Both the position numbers and the translations under genes were made by a program. The notes beneath the pieces are model-generated. The model was not told the origin of the DNA. It saw only the letters and a list, made by a program, of their open reading frames with translations, and did no database searches. From positions 1 through 64,000 of the forward strand of contig JBPCQA010000033.1 of assembly GCA_050998615.1 (NCBI GenBank): a DNA stretch of 64,000 nucleotides, given 5' to 3'. The stretch comes from JBPCQA01 sp050998615. GTDB taxonomy: Bacteria; Actinomycetota; Actinomycetes; Propionibacteriales; Nocardioidaceae. Positions 55,018-63,908 of the stretch are shown here, piece by piece (position 1 is the stretch's first letter; every line of letters starts with the position of its first letter).

Positions 55018-55880
55018 CCGACCCAGTGGGTGACCTCATCATTGTCACCGGCATGACAGGGGCGGGCCGGAGCACCGCCGCCAAGGCACTGGAAGATCTT
55101 GGCTGGTTTGTCATCGACAACCTGCCGCCACAGCTGCTGCGCACGGTGGTCGAGCTGATGGGACACGACCACGCCGGCGAGACTCGCACCGCGGTGGTGA
55201 TCGACGCCCGTTCCAGGTTCCTGCCCGATCTGCGCGAATCCATTGATTCGATCATCGAGCAAGGGATCCGGCCACGCATCCTCTTCCTGGAGGCGTCCGA
55301 TGACGTTCTGGTACGCCGGCAGGAGGCGGCGCGTCGGCCGCATCCACTGCAAGTCGGGGTGCGGCTTCTGGACGGCATCTCGTTGGAGCGCGAGCTGATG
55401 CGGGAACTTCGCGGTGTTGCCGACGTGCTCATCGACACCTCCGACCTCAACGTCCATGAACTCGCCGCCCGCGTCGAAGCGGCCTTCTTGGCTGGCGACC
55501 AGCCGGGGATGCGGGCGACCGTCGTGTCGTTCGGCTTCAAGTACGGCATTCCGGTCGACGCGGACATGGTCGTCGACATGCGGTTCCTGCCCAACCCGCA
55601 TTGGGTGCCGGAGCTGAGGCCCCTGACCGGGCTGGAGGCGCCGGTGCGCGACTACGTGCTCGGACAGCCCGCGGCCGTCGAGTTCTTGACGAAGCTCCAG
55701 GCAATGCTGGAGACCGTCTACAGCGGCTTCATGCTCGAACGCAAGCATTATCTCAACCTGGCGGTTGGCTGCACCGGAGGCAAACACCGCAGCGTGGCCA
55801 TGGCAGAAGCATTGGCTGACCAAATGCGCGAACACCGCGTGGAGACAAGCGTCGTCCACCGTGACCTGGGACGAGAATGA
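55014..55880 (+). CDS. rapZ: RapZ/YvcJ nucleotide-binding protein
   Basis: 288 aa. P-loop near residue 13 reads GMTGAGRST, with Arg in place of the usual Lys, a form I recall from actinobacterial members. The C-terminal domain (FGFKYGIPVDADMVVDMRFLPNPHW; VGCTGGKHRSV) is the RNA/UDP-GlcNAc-sensing half in better-studied RapZ. Its actinobacterial role is not settled. Overlaps uvrC and yvcK by ATGA each. Confidence 0.93.
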   Translation: MTDPVGDLIIVTGMTGAGRSTAAKALEDLGWFVIDNLPPQLLRTVVELMGHDHAGETRTAVVIDARSRFLPDLRESIDSIIEQGIRPRILFLEASDDVLVRRQEAARRPHPLQVGVRLLDGISLERELMRELRGVADVLIDTSDLNVHELAARVEAAFLAGDQPGMRATVVSFGFKYGIPVDADMVVDMRFLPNPHWVPELRPLTGLEAPVRDYVLGQPAAVEFLTKLQAMLETVYSGFMLERKHYLNLAVGCTGGKHRSVAMAEALADQMREHRVETSVVHRDLGRE

Positions 55881-56866
55881 CCAGCTCAGCGTTCGAAAAC
55901 CGTTCCTCCGCAGAGGATGACCCGGGTCTTGTCGACGTGAGCGTCGTGGCGCTCGGCGGTGGCCACGGCCTGGCGGCCAACCTCAGCGCGGTGCGGACAT
56001 TTTGCCGCGACCTCACCGCGATCGTCACGGTCGCCGACAACGGCGGCTCCTCGGGTCGGCTGCGGCGCGAGTTCGGCGTACTGCCGCCCGGAGATCTGCG
56101 GCAGGCCCTGGCAGCGCTATGCCGCGACGACGAGTGGGGTCGCACCTGGGCGAGGGTGCTGCAGCACAGGTTCGACGGCAGCGGCGAGCTGCACGAGCAC
56201 GCGGTGGGCAATCTGCTGATCGTGGCGCTCTGGGAGTTGCTCGACGGCTATGTGGCCGGTCTGGATTGGGTAGGTCGCCTGCTGGGTGCCGAGGGGCGGG
56301 TGCTGCCGATGACCGCAGTCCCGCTCGACATCGAGGCAACCATCAAGGGCATCGATCCGTCGAAACCGGCCGAGCTCAGCATCGTTCGGGGCCAGGTCGA
56401 GGTCGCCACCACGACGGGACAGGTTTCGTCGGTGCGGTTGGTGCCGCCCGATCCCGTCGCCTGCCCCGAGGCGCTCGCCGCAATCGATGCGGCCGATTGG
56501 GTTATCTTGGGGCCTGGATCGTGGTACACCAGTGTCTTACCGCATTTGTTGGTTCCCGAGCTGCTTTCGGCCCTCACCGATTCGTCGGCGCGACGGTGTG
56601 TGACACTCAATCTCGCGCCGCAACATGGCGAGACCGAGGGCTTCTCACCGAGCACCTATCTGGAAGTGTTGGCGATGCACGCTCCCGATCTGCAGATCGA
56701 CGTCGTGTTGGCCGACAGCGCAGTCGGAACAGGCAGACGCATGCTCGAAGAGACAGTTGTTGGACTCGGCGCCGAGTTGGTGACGGCCCCCATCGCTGCC
56801 GCCGACGGAACGCCGCGCCACGACGTACGACGACTTGCCCGGGCCTACGCGGAGCTCATGCGATGA
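55877..56866 (+). CDS. yvcK: YvcK/CofD-like protein
   Basis: 329 aa. VVALGGGHGLAANL is the nucleotide/UDP-sugar-binding loop; TVADNGGSSGRLRREFG, LPPGDLRQAL and ILGPGSWYTSVLPHL are the other family blocks. YvcK proteins bind UDP-GlcNAc and steer carbon flow and wall synthesis. Coupled to rapZ by ATGA; whiA follows after 73 nt. Confidence 0.92.
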   Translation: MTSSAFENRSSAEDDPGLVDVSVVALGGGHGLAANLSAVRTFCRDLTAIVTVADNGGSSGRLRREFGVLPPGDLRQALAALCRDDEWGRTWARVLQHRFDGSGELHEHAVGNLLIVALWELLDGYVAGLDWVGRLLGAEGRVLPMTAVPLDIEATIKGIDPSKPAELSIVRGQVEVATTTGQVSSVRLVPPDPVACPEALAAIDAADWVILGPGSWYTSVLPHLLVPELLSALTDSSARRCVTLNLAPQHGETEGFSPSTYLEVLAMHAPDLQIDVVLADSAVGTGRRMLEETVVGLGAELVTAPIAAADGTPRHDVRRLARAYAELMR

Positions 56867-56939
56867 GGCAGCACGACGGCCGATCCTCGAGTACGCGTAA
56901 ATTGACCGGACAGGCTTATCGCGTGGAAGGATCGGTCTC

Positions 56940-57926
56940 ATGGCAATGACCACGCAGGTGAAGGCTGAGCTGGCGAACACCCAAGTCACCAAGGCCTGCT
57001 GCCGTAAGTCTGAGGCCTCGTCGATGTTGAGGTTCGCCGGTGGTCTGCACATCCAGGGTGGTCGCATCGTGGTCGAGGCGGAGCTCGACACCGGGGCCGC
57101 GGCTCGGCGGATCCGCAAGGACATTTTCGAGATCTACGGCCATCCCAGCGACGTCGTCGTGATCAGCGGGGGCGGCCTGCGCAAGGGCACCCGCTACGTC
57201 GTGCGGGTGGTCAAGGACGGTGAGGCGCTGGCTCGGCAGACCGGCCTGCTGGACAACCGCGGCCGGCCCGTGCGTGGCCTGCCGCCCCAGGTCGTCAGCG
57301 GCTCAGGTTGCGATGCGATAGCCGCCTGGCGCGGAGCATTCCTCGCGCACGGGTCTTTGACCGAGCCGGGCCGATCGGCAGCCTTGGAGGTCACCTGCCC
57401 GGGGCCCGAGGCAGCGCTGGCCCTGGTCGGATCGGCCCGCCGCTTCGACATCCCCGCCAAGGCACGCGAGGTTCGGGGTGTCGACCGGGTCGTGATCCGC
57501 GACGGTGATGCGATCAGTGCACTGCTCACCCGGCTAGGCGCACACGAGTCGTTGCTGGCCTGGGAGGAACGCCGGTTGCGCCGCGAGGTGCGCGCCACCG
57601 CCAACCGGCTGGCCAATTTCGACGACGCCAACCTGCGCCGATCCGCACGAGCGGCCGTCGCTGCCGGGGCGCGGGTTGAACGCGCACTGGACATCCTCGC
57701 GGACGAGGTTCCCGACCACCTCAAGCTGGCCGGGTCGTTGCGCATCGAGCACAAGCAGGCCAGCCTCGAGGAGTTAGGCCAACTGCATGAGCCACCGCTT
57801 ACCAAGGACGCGATCGCGGGGCGAATCCGGCGACTGCTGGCCATGGCCGATCGGCGCGCCGACGAGCTCGGCATCCCCGACACCGAGTCCTCGCTGTCAC
57901 CGGATCTGCTGATCAACCCTTCCTAA
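56940..57926 (+). CDS. whiA: DNA-binding regulator WhiA
   Basis: 328 aa, fusing a degenerate LAGLIDADG homing-endonuclease fold (AWRGAFLAHGSLTEPGRSAAL; FDIPAKAREVRGVDRVVIRD) with a C-terminal HTH (HLKLAGSLRIEHKQASLEELGQ, then PLTKDAIAGRIRRL). WhiA controls sporulation and division genes in streptomycetes and is widely conserved in gram-positives. ATG 56940 is preceded by GAAGGA 8 nt away. Confidence 0.94.
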   Translation: MAMTTQVKAELANTQVTKACCRKSEASSMLRFAGGLHIQGGRIVVEAELDTGAAARRIRKDIFEIYGHPSDVVVISGGGLRKGTRYVVRVVKDGEALARQTGLLDNRGRPVRGLPPQVVSGSGCDAIAAWRGAFLAHGSLTEPGRSAALEVTCPGPEAALALVGSARRFDIPAKAREVRGVDRVVIRDGDAISALLTRLGAHESLLAWEERRLRREVRATANRLANFDDANLRRSARAAVAAGARVERALDILADEVPDHLKLAGSLRIEHKQASLEELGQLHEPPLTKDAIAGRIRRLLAMADRRADELGIPDTESSLSPDLLINPS

Positions 57927-57954
57927 CGGAGCGCCCGCCCGGTCAGCGTGGTGC

Positions 57955-58057
57955 AGGCGCGGGAGCCAGCGAGCGTCTCGAAACAGCCCGGAGAAGGGAC
58001 CCGCTGTGGCTGAAGATTGCGCACGTGTGGCAGCGAGTCACTTTCAGCCACAACGGG
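57955..58057. repeat. Extragenic palindrome piece followed by 58-bp element, copy 2
   Basis: CCAGCGAGCGTCTCGAAACAG (57966-57986) is one arm of the dispersed palindrome. CCCGCTGTGGCTGAA (58000-58014) and TTCAGCCACAACGGG (58043-58057) are 15-base arms with one mismatch around a 28-nt loop, the second copy of the element at 52884-52941. The rest of the 269-bp gap before gap holds no gene; a TAGGGT hexamer at 58145-58150 may be the -10 box of the glycolytic operon. Confidence 0.8.
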
Positions 58058-58195
58058 ACAAGCGTGGGCGCCGCGACGCGATGAACGGCGTACGGGCGAT
58101 CTGGGGCGTTGATGCGCGGCGTACCGGGATGATTTCGGCCTTGGTAGGGTCGGCGGCAAGCTTTTTCACTGGCACCGGAGCAGGGAGATCGTCGC

Positions 58196-59200
58196 GTGAG
58201 CGTTCGGGTAGGCATCAACGGGTTTGGCCGGATCGGCCGAAACTTCTTCCGTGCTGCGGTGGCGTCCGGGACCGACATCGAGGTTGTGGCGTTCAACGAC
58301 CTGTTCGACGACGATACCCAGGCACATCTGCTGAAGTACGACAGCATCCTCGGGCGCTACCCGGGTGAGATCCGCGTGGCGGAAGGCGGTGTGGAGGTCG
58401 ACGGCCGCGTCATCAAGTCATTCGCCGAGCGTGACCCCGCCAGCCTGCCGTGGGGTGAGCTCGACGTCGATGTCGTTATCGAGGGCACTGGTCTTTTCAC
58501 CGACGCCACCAAGGCGCGGGCACACATCGACGGTGGCGCCAAGAAGGTCATCATTACCGCGCCGGCGAGCAACGCGGACATCACCGTGGTGATGGGTGTC
58601 AACGACCAGGAGTACGACGCTGCACGCCACACCATGATCTCCAACGCATCCTGCACGACGAACTGTCTGGCGCCGATGGCCAAGGTGCTGGCCGACGAGC
58701 TCGGCATCGTCAAGGGTCTGATGACGACGGTGCATGCCTACACCCAAGATCAGAATCTCCAAGATGGGCCGCACAAGGATCTGCGGCGTGCCAGGGCAGC
58801 CGCCATCAACGTCGTACCGACCTCGACGGGTGCCGCCAAGGCCATCGGCCTGGTGATCCCCGAGCTCAAGGGCAAGCTGGACGGGTATGCGTTGCGGGTT
58901 CCGGTGCCCACCGGCTCGGCCACCGACCTGACGGTCGAGGTCACCCGCGAGACCAGCGTCGAGGAGGTCAATAGCTTCTTCAAGGCCGCGGCCGACGGGC
59001 CGCTCAAGGGCTACCTGAAGTACACCGAAGACCTGATCGTCTCCAGCGACATCGTCACCGATCCCCACTCGTGCATCTTCGACTCCGGCCTCACCAAGGT
59101 CATCGGCAATCAGGTGAAGATCGTTGGTTGGTACGACAACGAATGGGGCTATTCCAACCGTCTGGTCGATCTCGTCAACTTCGTCGGCGGCTCGCTCTGA
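58196..59200 (+). CDS. gap: Glyceraldehyde-3-phosphate dehydrogenase
   Basis: 334 aa. NAD-binding start VGINGFGRIGRNFFRAAV, catalytic Cys in SNASCTTNCLAP, and WYDNEWGYSNRLVDL at the end. Oxidises G3P to 1,3-bisphosphoglycerate. GTG 58196 has GGGAG 6 nt upstream. First gene of gap-pgk-tpiA. Confidence 0.96.
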   Translation: MSVRVGINGFGRIGRNFFRAAVASGTDIEVVAFNDLFDDDTQAHLLKYDSILGRYPGEIRVAEGGVEVDGRVIKSFAERDPASLPWGELDVDVVIEGTGLFTDATKARAHIDGGAKKVIITAPASNADITVVMGVNDQEYDAARHTMISNASCTTNCLAPMAKVLADELGIVKGLMTTVHAYTQDQNLQDGPHKDLRRARAAAINVVPTSTGAAKAIGLVIPELKGKLDGYALRVPVPTGSATDLTVEVTRETSVEEVNSFFKAAADGPLKGYLKYTEDLIVSSDIVTDPHSCIFDSGLTKVIGNQVKIVGWYDNEWGYSNRLVDLVNFVGGSL

Positions 59201-59255
59201 CACCGGTGCGGCCGGTCCCTCGAGCCGAGCGTCCTGCACGGTGCAAGCCGTGACG

Positions 59256-60494
59256 ATGCCAACCGTCGATCAGCTCGCGGAAGCCCTCGGTGGGTTGCGA
59301 GGCAAGCGGGTCCTGGTCCGCTCCGACCTCAACGTGCCATTGGACGGTAGCGTCATTACCGACGATGGCCGCATCCGGGCCAGCGTGCCGACCATCACCG
59401 ATCTGCAACGCCGAGGCGCCAAGGTGATCGTGATGGCCCACCTCGGTCGGCCCAAGGGCAAGCCGGATTTCGCCTGTTCGTTGGCGCCGGTGGCGGCTCG
59501 GCTGCGTGATCTGCTTGACATCGGTGCGGTCAGGCAGGCGACCGACACGGTTGGCCCGTCCGCGCGCGCAGCCATTGACGAGATGAGCGACGGCGATGTC
59601 GTACTGCTGGAAAACGTTCGTTTCGACCCAGCCGAGACGAGCAAGGACGACGCCGAACGCGCCGACTTCGCCAATCAACTCGCCGCGCTGGGTGACGCGT
59701 TCGTCAGCGACGGCTTTGGCGTCGTCCACCGCAAGCAGGCCAGTGTGTACGACGTTGCGCAGCGCCTTCCGCATGCTGCGGGTGAGCTTGTCCTAAGGGA
59801 GATTGAAATCTTGCGTCGCCTCACCGAGGATCCGGCCCGGCCATACGTTGTGGTCCTCGGGGGATCGAAGGTGTCCGACAAGCTCGGCGTCATCGACAGC
59901 CTGCTAGGAAAGGCCGACCGACTGCTGATCGGTGGTGGAATGGTCTTTACGTTCTTGAAGGCGCAAGGTCACGAGGTGGGCAAAAGCCTGCTCGAAGCCG
60001 CCAAACTCGACACCGTCCGCGGCTACCTCGACCGGGCGCGGGCGTCGGGAGTCGACATCGTGCTGCCGACCGACGTGGTGGTGGCCCCCGAGGTCTCCGC
60101 GGATGCCCCGACGGCTGTTGTGTCGGTCGACGCAATCCCGGCCGATCAGCTCGGGCTCGACATCGGGCCGGCGTCGTCAGCCGCGTTCGACGCCGTGCTG
60201 GCCGACGCCAAGACGGTGTTCTGGAACGGCCCGATGGGCGTTTTCGAGGTCCCGGCCTTCGCCGAGGGCACCCGAGCGCTGGCCCGGGCGCTAACCACTA
60301 TCGACGGCTTGTCGGTGATCGGCGGCGGCGATTCCGCCGCGGCGGTCCGTCAGCTCGGTTTCACCGACGACGAGTTCGGCCACATCTCCACCGGCGGTGG
60401 TGCCAGCCTGGAATATCTTGAAGGCAAGCCGCTGCCCGGCATCGACGTACTCGAAGCCGCGGCTCTCAAGCAACTCGGGGCTCCTGATGGCTGA
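59256..60494 (+). CDS. pgk: Phosphoglycerate kinase
   Basis: 412 aa. RVLVRSDLNVPLDGSVITDD near the start (substrate site), AHLGRPKG, VVLGGSKVSDKLGVIDSLL, and the nucleotide loop VIGGGDSAAAVRQLG. ATG 59256 or GTG 59250 could start it; neither has a clear ribosome site. The C-terminal eight bases overlap tpiA. Confidence 0.95.
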   Translation: MPTVDQLAEALGGLRGKRVLVRSDLNVPLDGSVITDDGRIRASVPTITDLQRRGAKVIVMAHLGRPKGKPDFACSLAPVAARLRDLLDIGAVRQATDTVGPSARAAIDEMSDGDVVLLENVRFDPAETSKDDAERADFANQLAALGDAFVSDGFGVVHRKQASVYDVAQRLPHAAGELVLREIEILRRLTEDPARPYVVVLGGSKVSDKLGVIDSLLGKADRLLIGGGMVFTFLKAQGHEVGKSLLEAAKLDTVRGYLDRARASGVDIVLPTDVVVAPEVSADAPTAVVSVDAIPADQLGLDIGPASSAAFDAVLADAKTVFWNGPMGVFEVPAFAEGTRALARALTTIDGLSVIGGGDSAAAVRQLGFTDDEFGHISTGGGASLEYLEGKPLPGIDVLEAAALKQLGAPDG

Positions 60495-61278
60495 CCGTGT
60501 CCCGCTGATGGCCGGGAACTGGAAGATGAACCTCAACCACCACGAGGCTGTCGTGCTCGTGCAAAAGCTGGCTTGGTCGCTGGCGGACAAGAAGCACGAC
60601 TACAGGCGGGCGGAGGTCGTGGTGCTGCCTCCGTTCACTGACCTGCGCAGTGTGCAGACGCTCGTGGACGGTGACCGGTTGCTGATCAAGTACGGTGCCC
60701 AAGACGTGTCCGTGCACGACGACGGACCGTATACCGGGGAAATCAGCGCCGCCATGCTGACCAAACTGGGTTGCTCGTACGTCGTCGTCGGCCACTCCGA
60801 ACGCCGGGAACACCATGGCGAGGACGATGCCCTGGTGAACGCGAAGGCGCGCCAGACTCTGGGTGCCGGGATGACACCCATCGTGTGCGTCGGGGAAGCT
60901 CTCGACGTGCGCAAGGCCGGTGACCAGGTCGCCTACACGGTGGGTCAGGTCGACCGCTCCCTGGCCGACCTCGGGCCTGAGCAGGTGGAGGGGCTGGTGC
61001 TCGCGTACGAGCCGGTGTGGGCGATCGGCACCGGCGAGGTGGCCACTCCCGACGACGCGCAGGAAGTGTGCTCGGCAATCCGTGCTCGGATCCGAGACGT
61101 GCACGGACCGCAGGTGAGCGCCGCGGTGCGGATCCTGTACGGCGGGTCGGTGAAGGCGTCCAATGTCGGTGGGATCATGGCACGCCCAGACGTTGACGGC
61201 GCATTGGTCGGCGGTGCCAGCCTGGCCGCTGACGAGTTCAGCGGCATCTGCCGCTTCTACGACATGCCCGTCCTTTGA
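60487..61278 (+). CDS. tpiA: Triosephosphate isomerase
   Basis: 263 aa. MAGNWKMNLNH (substrate Lys), VVVGHSERREHHGE (catalytic His), LAYEPVWAIGTGEVATP (catalytic Glu, flexible loop) and ILYGGSVKASNV (phosphate site) are all present. ATG 60487 lies inside the pgk end. Interconverts DHAP and G3P. Confidence 0.95.
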   Translation: MADRVPLMAGNWKMNLNHHEAVVLVQKLAWSLADKKHDYRRAEVVVLPPFTDLRSVQTLVDGDRLLIKYGAQDVSVHDDGPYTGEISAAMLTKLGCSYVVVGHSERREHHGEDDALVNAKARQTLGAGMTPIVCVGEALDVRKAGDQVAYTVGQVDRSLADLGPEQVEGLVLAYEPVWAIGTGEVATPDDAQEVCSAIRARIRDVHGPQVSAAVRILYGGSVKASNVGGIMARPDVDGALVGGASLAADEFSGICRFYDMPVL

Positions 61279-61294
61279 GGGCGCCCCAGACAGG

Positions 61295-61300
61295 TAGGCT
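61295..61300 (+). promoter_or_regulatory. -10-like TAGGCT box before secG
   Basis: TAGGCT ends 8 nt before GTG 61309. Transcription could start almost at secG, so the gene may have a private promoter besides reading through from tpiA. Confidence 0.35.
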
Positions 61301-61308
61301 CTGGAGTT

Positions 61309-61542
61309 GTGATTATCGCTTTCGACATCGTGCTGGTGTTGACCAGCGCATTCCTCATTCTGATGATCTTGCTGCACAAGGGCCGTGGAGGAGGGCTTTC
61401 CGACATGTTCGGTGGTGGCATGTCGAGTGGCCTGGGCGGTTCGTCGGTCGCCGAGAAGAACCTCGACCGCATCACGATCGCCGCCGCGGTGATCTGGGTC
61501 ATCTGCATCATCGTCCTTGGCCTCCTGTTGAAGGCCGGCTAG
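61309..61542 (+). CDS. secG: Preprotein translocase subunit SecG
   Basis: 77 aa with two membrane helices (IVLVLTSAFLILMILL and AAAVIWVICIIVLGLLL) joined by a Gly-rich loop HKGRGGGLSDMFGGGMSSGL, the standard SecG layout. Assists SecYE export. Its place after tpiA is the common actinobacterial order. Confidence 0.93.
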   Translation: MIIAFDIVLVLTSAFLILMILLHKGRGGGLSDMFGGGMSSGLGGSSVAEKNLDRITIAAAVIWVICIIVLGLLLKAG

Positions 61543-61682
61543 TGGTGCAATCGCCTCTGGTGAGGAGCCCGCGCCCCCTGGATCTCCGCCAGCTAGGAAA
61601 CGGCTTCGCGTCGCGCAACGTACCATCGCTTGATGAGGCGTCCAGCTGGGCGCGAACCGATCATACGTCGAGGAGTTCTGCA

Positions 61683-62039
61683 GTGGCTGCTGGCAGCGCC
61701 ATCCGAGGAAGCCGAGTCGGGGCCGGACCCATGGGCGAAGACGAGCGCGGAGACGTCGTGCCTCGGCAACGGATCACATATTTTTGCGCGAACGGACATG
61801 AGACGACTCCGGCATTCGCCGTCGACGTACAGGTGCCCGCCTTCTGGGAGTGCCCCAACTGCGGGCTCCCCGCCAACCGCGACTGCGACAACCCACCGCC
61901 GCCACCGAAGACCGAGCCCTACAAGACCCATCTGGCTTATGTGAAAGAGCGGCGGTCCGACGCGGAGGCGAAGGAGATCCTGAACGAGGCGTTGCAGGCG
62001 CTGCGTGCCAAGCGCCGGTCGGGCGAGATCCTCTACTAA
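61683..62039 (+). CDS. rbpA: RNA polymerase-binding protein RbpA
   Basis: 118 aa. The N-terminal IRGSRVGAG tail, VVPRQRITYFC, the zinc-type pairs CANGH and CPNCG, the basic linker after PPPPPKTEPYKTHLAYVKERR and a sigma-interaction helix (KEILNEALQALRAKRRSG) follow RbpA of mycobacteria and streptomycetes. It stabilises holoenzyme with the main sigma factor. GTG 61683 has AGGAG 7 nt upstream. The central segment is more divergent than in those genera. Confidence 0.9.
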   Translation: MAAGSAIRGSRVGAGPMGEDERGDVVPRQRITYFCANGHETTPAFAVDVQVPAFWECPNCGLPANRDCDNPPPPPKTEPYKTHLAYVKERRSDAEAKEILNEALQALRAKRRSGEILY

Positions 62040-62043
62040 AGAA

Positions 62044-62078
62044 GCCCGGGCACGCCCACGTACGTGCCAGGGCCCTTT
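62044..62078. terminator. Terminator hairpin after rbpA
   Basis: GCCC/GGGC and GGCACG/CGTGCC pair across a bulge (62044-62073), followed by CCTTT. It lies between convergent genes and can serve both. Confidence 0.6.
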
Positions 62079-62095
62079 GCGCCTATGACGCTCCG

Positions 62096-62881
62096 CTACT
62101 TCACTTCGTGACGGAGCAGTCGAAGTACGCCGAGCACGAGTGGCACGACGATCCAGATGCTCCCGGCCACGAGCAGATGCACCCAGCTGCTTCCGGTCAT
62201 GTCGTGGCTCTGGAGGGGCGTTTGCGCCGTGCCCAGGTCGATCCACGGTGCCGCGCCGGACAGCGCCGACACCACGTTGAAGAGGACCGACCACACGATT
62301 GGCACCACGAAGAACGCCACGATCGCCACCGCCGTGTTCATGAACAACATGCCGAACGCAACACCTTGGACGATGCCCATCAGCTGAAGCGTGAAGACAT
62401 CCCGCACGCCGCCGGCGCCGAAGCTCCAACCACCCGCGCCGCTGTGCAGTGCCATGCCGAGCACGTTGCCAAGAGCCGCGACCGCCAGAGCCAGCACGGC
62501 GGCGGCCACGCCGAGAACTATCGCGGCGACGAACTTTGCCACCACGACGCGCATCCGGTTTGGTTCCAAGGTGAACGTGACGAGCTCGGTGCGTTGGGTG
62601 AACTCGGTGGTGACCGCCAAGATCCCGAGCACCGGCAACAAGATGCCCTGAGGAGTGGCGGTGACATCGACGAAGTTTCCGTACGTCAGATCAGCCGGAT
62701 GTGCGGCGAACAAGAAGATGACTACCGCCGCGGCGGTGACCAACCCGATGATGATGAGTAGCCAGCGGCCGGCTCGGGTGTCGATGAGCTTGCGCAGCTC
62801 CACCTCGATGAGCCGGGTCATCGACACCCGACGCGTAGAACCTAAGTCGATGGTGGTCGGCGCGGTCATGGTCGTGCTCAT
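62096..62881 (-). CDS. ABC-2 type transporter permease
   Basis: 261 aa with six hydrophobic helices (for example WLLIIIGLVTAAAVVIFLFA and IVLGVAAAVLALAVAALG) and an N-terminal cytoplasmic piece rich in Arg/Glu. The TQRTELVTFTLEPNR segment is typical of ABC-2 permeases. ATG overlaps the stop of the ATPase gene (ATGA), so the two make one exporter. Cargo unknown. Confidence 0.85.
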   Translation of the reverse strand: MSTTMTAPTTIDLGSTRRVSMTRLIEVELRKLIDTRAGRWLLIIIGLVTAAAVVIFLFAAHPADLTYGNFVDVTATPQGILLPVLGILAVTTEFTQRTELVTFTLEPNRMRVVVAKFVAAIVLGVAAAVLALAVAALGNVLGMALHSGAGGWSFGAGGVRDVFTLQLMGIVQGVAFGMLFMNTAVAIVAFFVVPIVWSVLFNVVSALSGAAPWIDLGTAQTPLQSHDMTGSSWVHLLVAGSIWIVVPLVLGVLRLLRHEVK

Positions 62882-63777
62882 GCGGGAACCTCTTCTCGTG
62901 CGTCATCTGCGGTCAGTTTCAAGAACATCTGCTCGAGCCCGGCGCCGTCGGCGGAGCGAAGTTCGGTCAGTACGACGCCCGCTGCGGCGGCCGCCCGGCC
63001 CACCTGCTCGCTTGTGGCCTCCACGAGGAAGGCGTCGTCGGGTGATTCGGTGAACGACAACTCGGCGCGCTTGAGCGAGGTCGCCAACGGCTCGGCGTCG
63101 AGGCCCCGAACCAGGGTCCCGGACGCCTGTAGCAGCTCGGCCTTGCTTCCCTGGGCGACGATCTTGCCGCGCCCGATCACTACGAGCTGGTCGGCGATGA
63201 CTTCGACCTCATGGAGCAAGTGTGACGACAGCAGCACGGTGCCGCCGCGCTCGGCGAAACCGCGCAGCAGGCCGCGCATCCAGTGGATTCCGGCGGGATC
63301 CAGGCCGTTCGCGGGCTCGTCGAGCACCAAGACTTGCGGATCGCCGAGCAGTGCGTGGGCGATCCCGAGACGCTGCCGCATGCCGAGCGAGTAGTTGCCG
63401 ATGCGGCGGCTGGCCTCGCTCTTCGACAAGCCGACCAGCTCGAGCATCTCGTCGACCCGGTCGTCGCCCAGCCCCATCACGATCGCGCCCAACTTGAGAA
63501 CCTCGCGTCCGGTGCGGCCGTCGTGTTGCGCGGAGGCGTCCAGCAACACACCGACGTGTCGGCCGGGGTTGGGCAACTGTGAATACCGCCGACCCAAGAT
63601 TGTGGAGCGGCCGCCGGACGGCGGGGTCAAGCCGCACATCATGCGCATCGTGGTGGACTTGCCTGCCCCGTTCGGACCGAGGAAACCGGTGACGGATCCC
63701 GGATGGACCGTGAAAGAGACGCGGTCAACTGCGGTGAATGCGCCGTAGCGCTTGGAAAGTTCTTCGACAACGATCAT
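62878..63777 (-). CDS. ABC transporter ATP-binding protein
   Basis: 299 aa. Walker A GFLGPNGAGKSTTMRMM, signature YSLGMRQRLGIAHALL (LGMRQR in place of LSGGQ, usual for this group), Walker B VLVLDEPANGLDP and the H-loop LLSSHLLHEVE. ATG 63777 is the best start; the open frame goes up to 63813. Pairs with the permease downstream. Confidence 0.92.
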   Translation of the reverse strand: MIVVEELSKRYGAFTAVDRVSFTVHPGSVTGFLGPNGAGKSTTMRMMCGLTPPSGGRSTILGRRYSQLPNPGRHVGVLLDASAQHDGRTGREVLKLGAIVMGLGDDRVDEMLELVGLSKSEASRRIGNYSLGMRQRLGIAHALLGDPQVLVLDEPANGLDPAGIHWMRGLLRGFAERGGTVLLSSHLLHEVEVIADQLVVIGRGKIVAQGSKAELLQASGTLVRGLDAEPLATSLKRAELSFTESPDDAFLVEATSEQVGRAAAAAGVVLTELRSADGAGLEQMFLKLTADDAREEVPA

Positions 63778-63895
63778 GACGCAAAGCCTGGCAGCCGCAA
63801 TGAGCTCACACATCCGGCGATGGTCGAGAACCGCCTAGACCAAAGTTGGTACTTTGGGCAGACGTTCGTCGCTGGTACCGCCGGTTTCCCCTGGT

Positions 63896-63901
63896 TAGCC
63901 T
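63896..63901 (+). promoter_or_regulatory. -10 box TAGCCT, leaderless start at the right edge
   Basis: TAGCCT ends 7 nt before GTG 63909 and no ribosome site lies between, so the message probably begins at the start codon. Confidence 0.4.
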
Positions 63902-63908
63902 GACCAGT

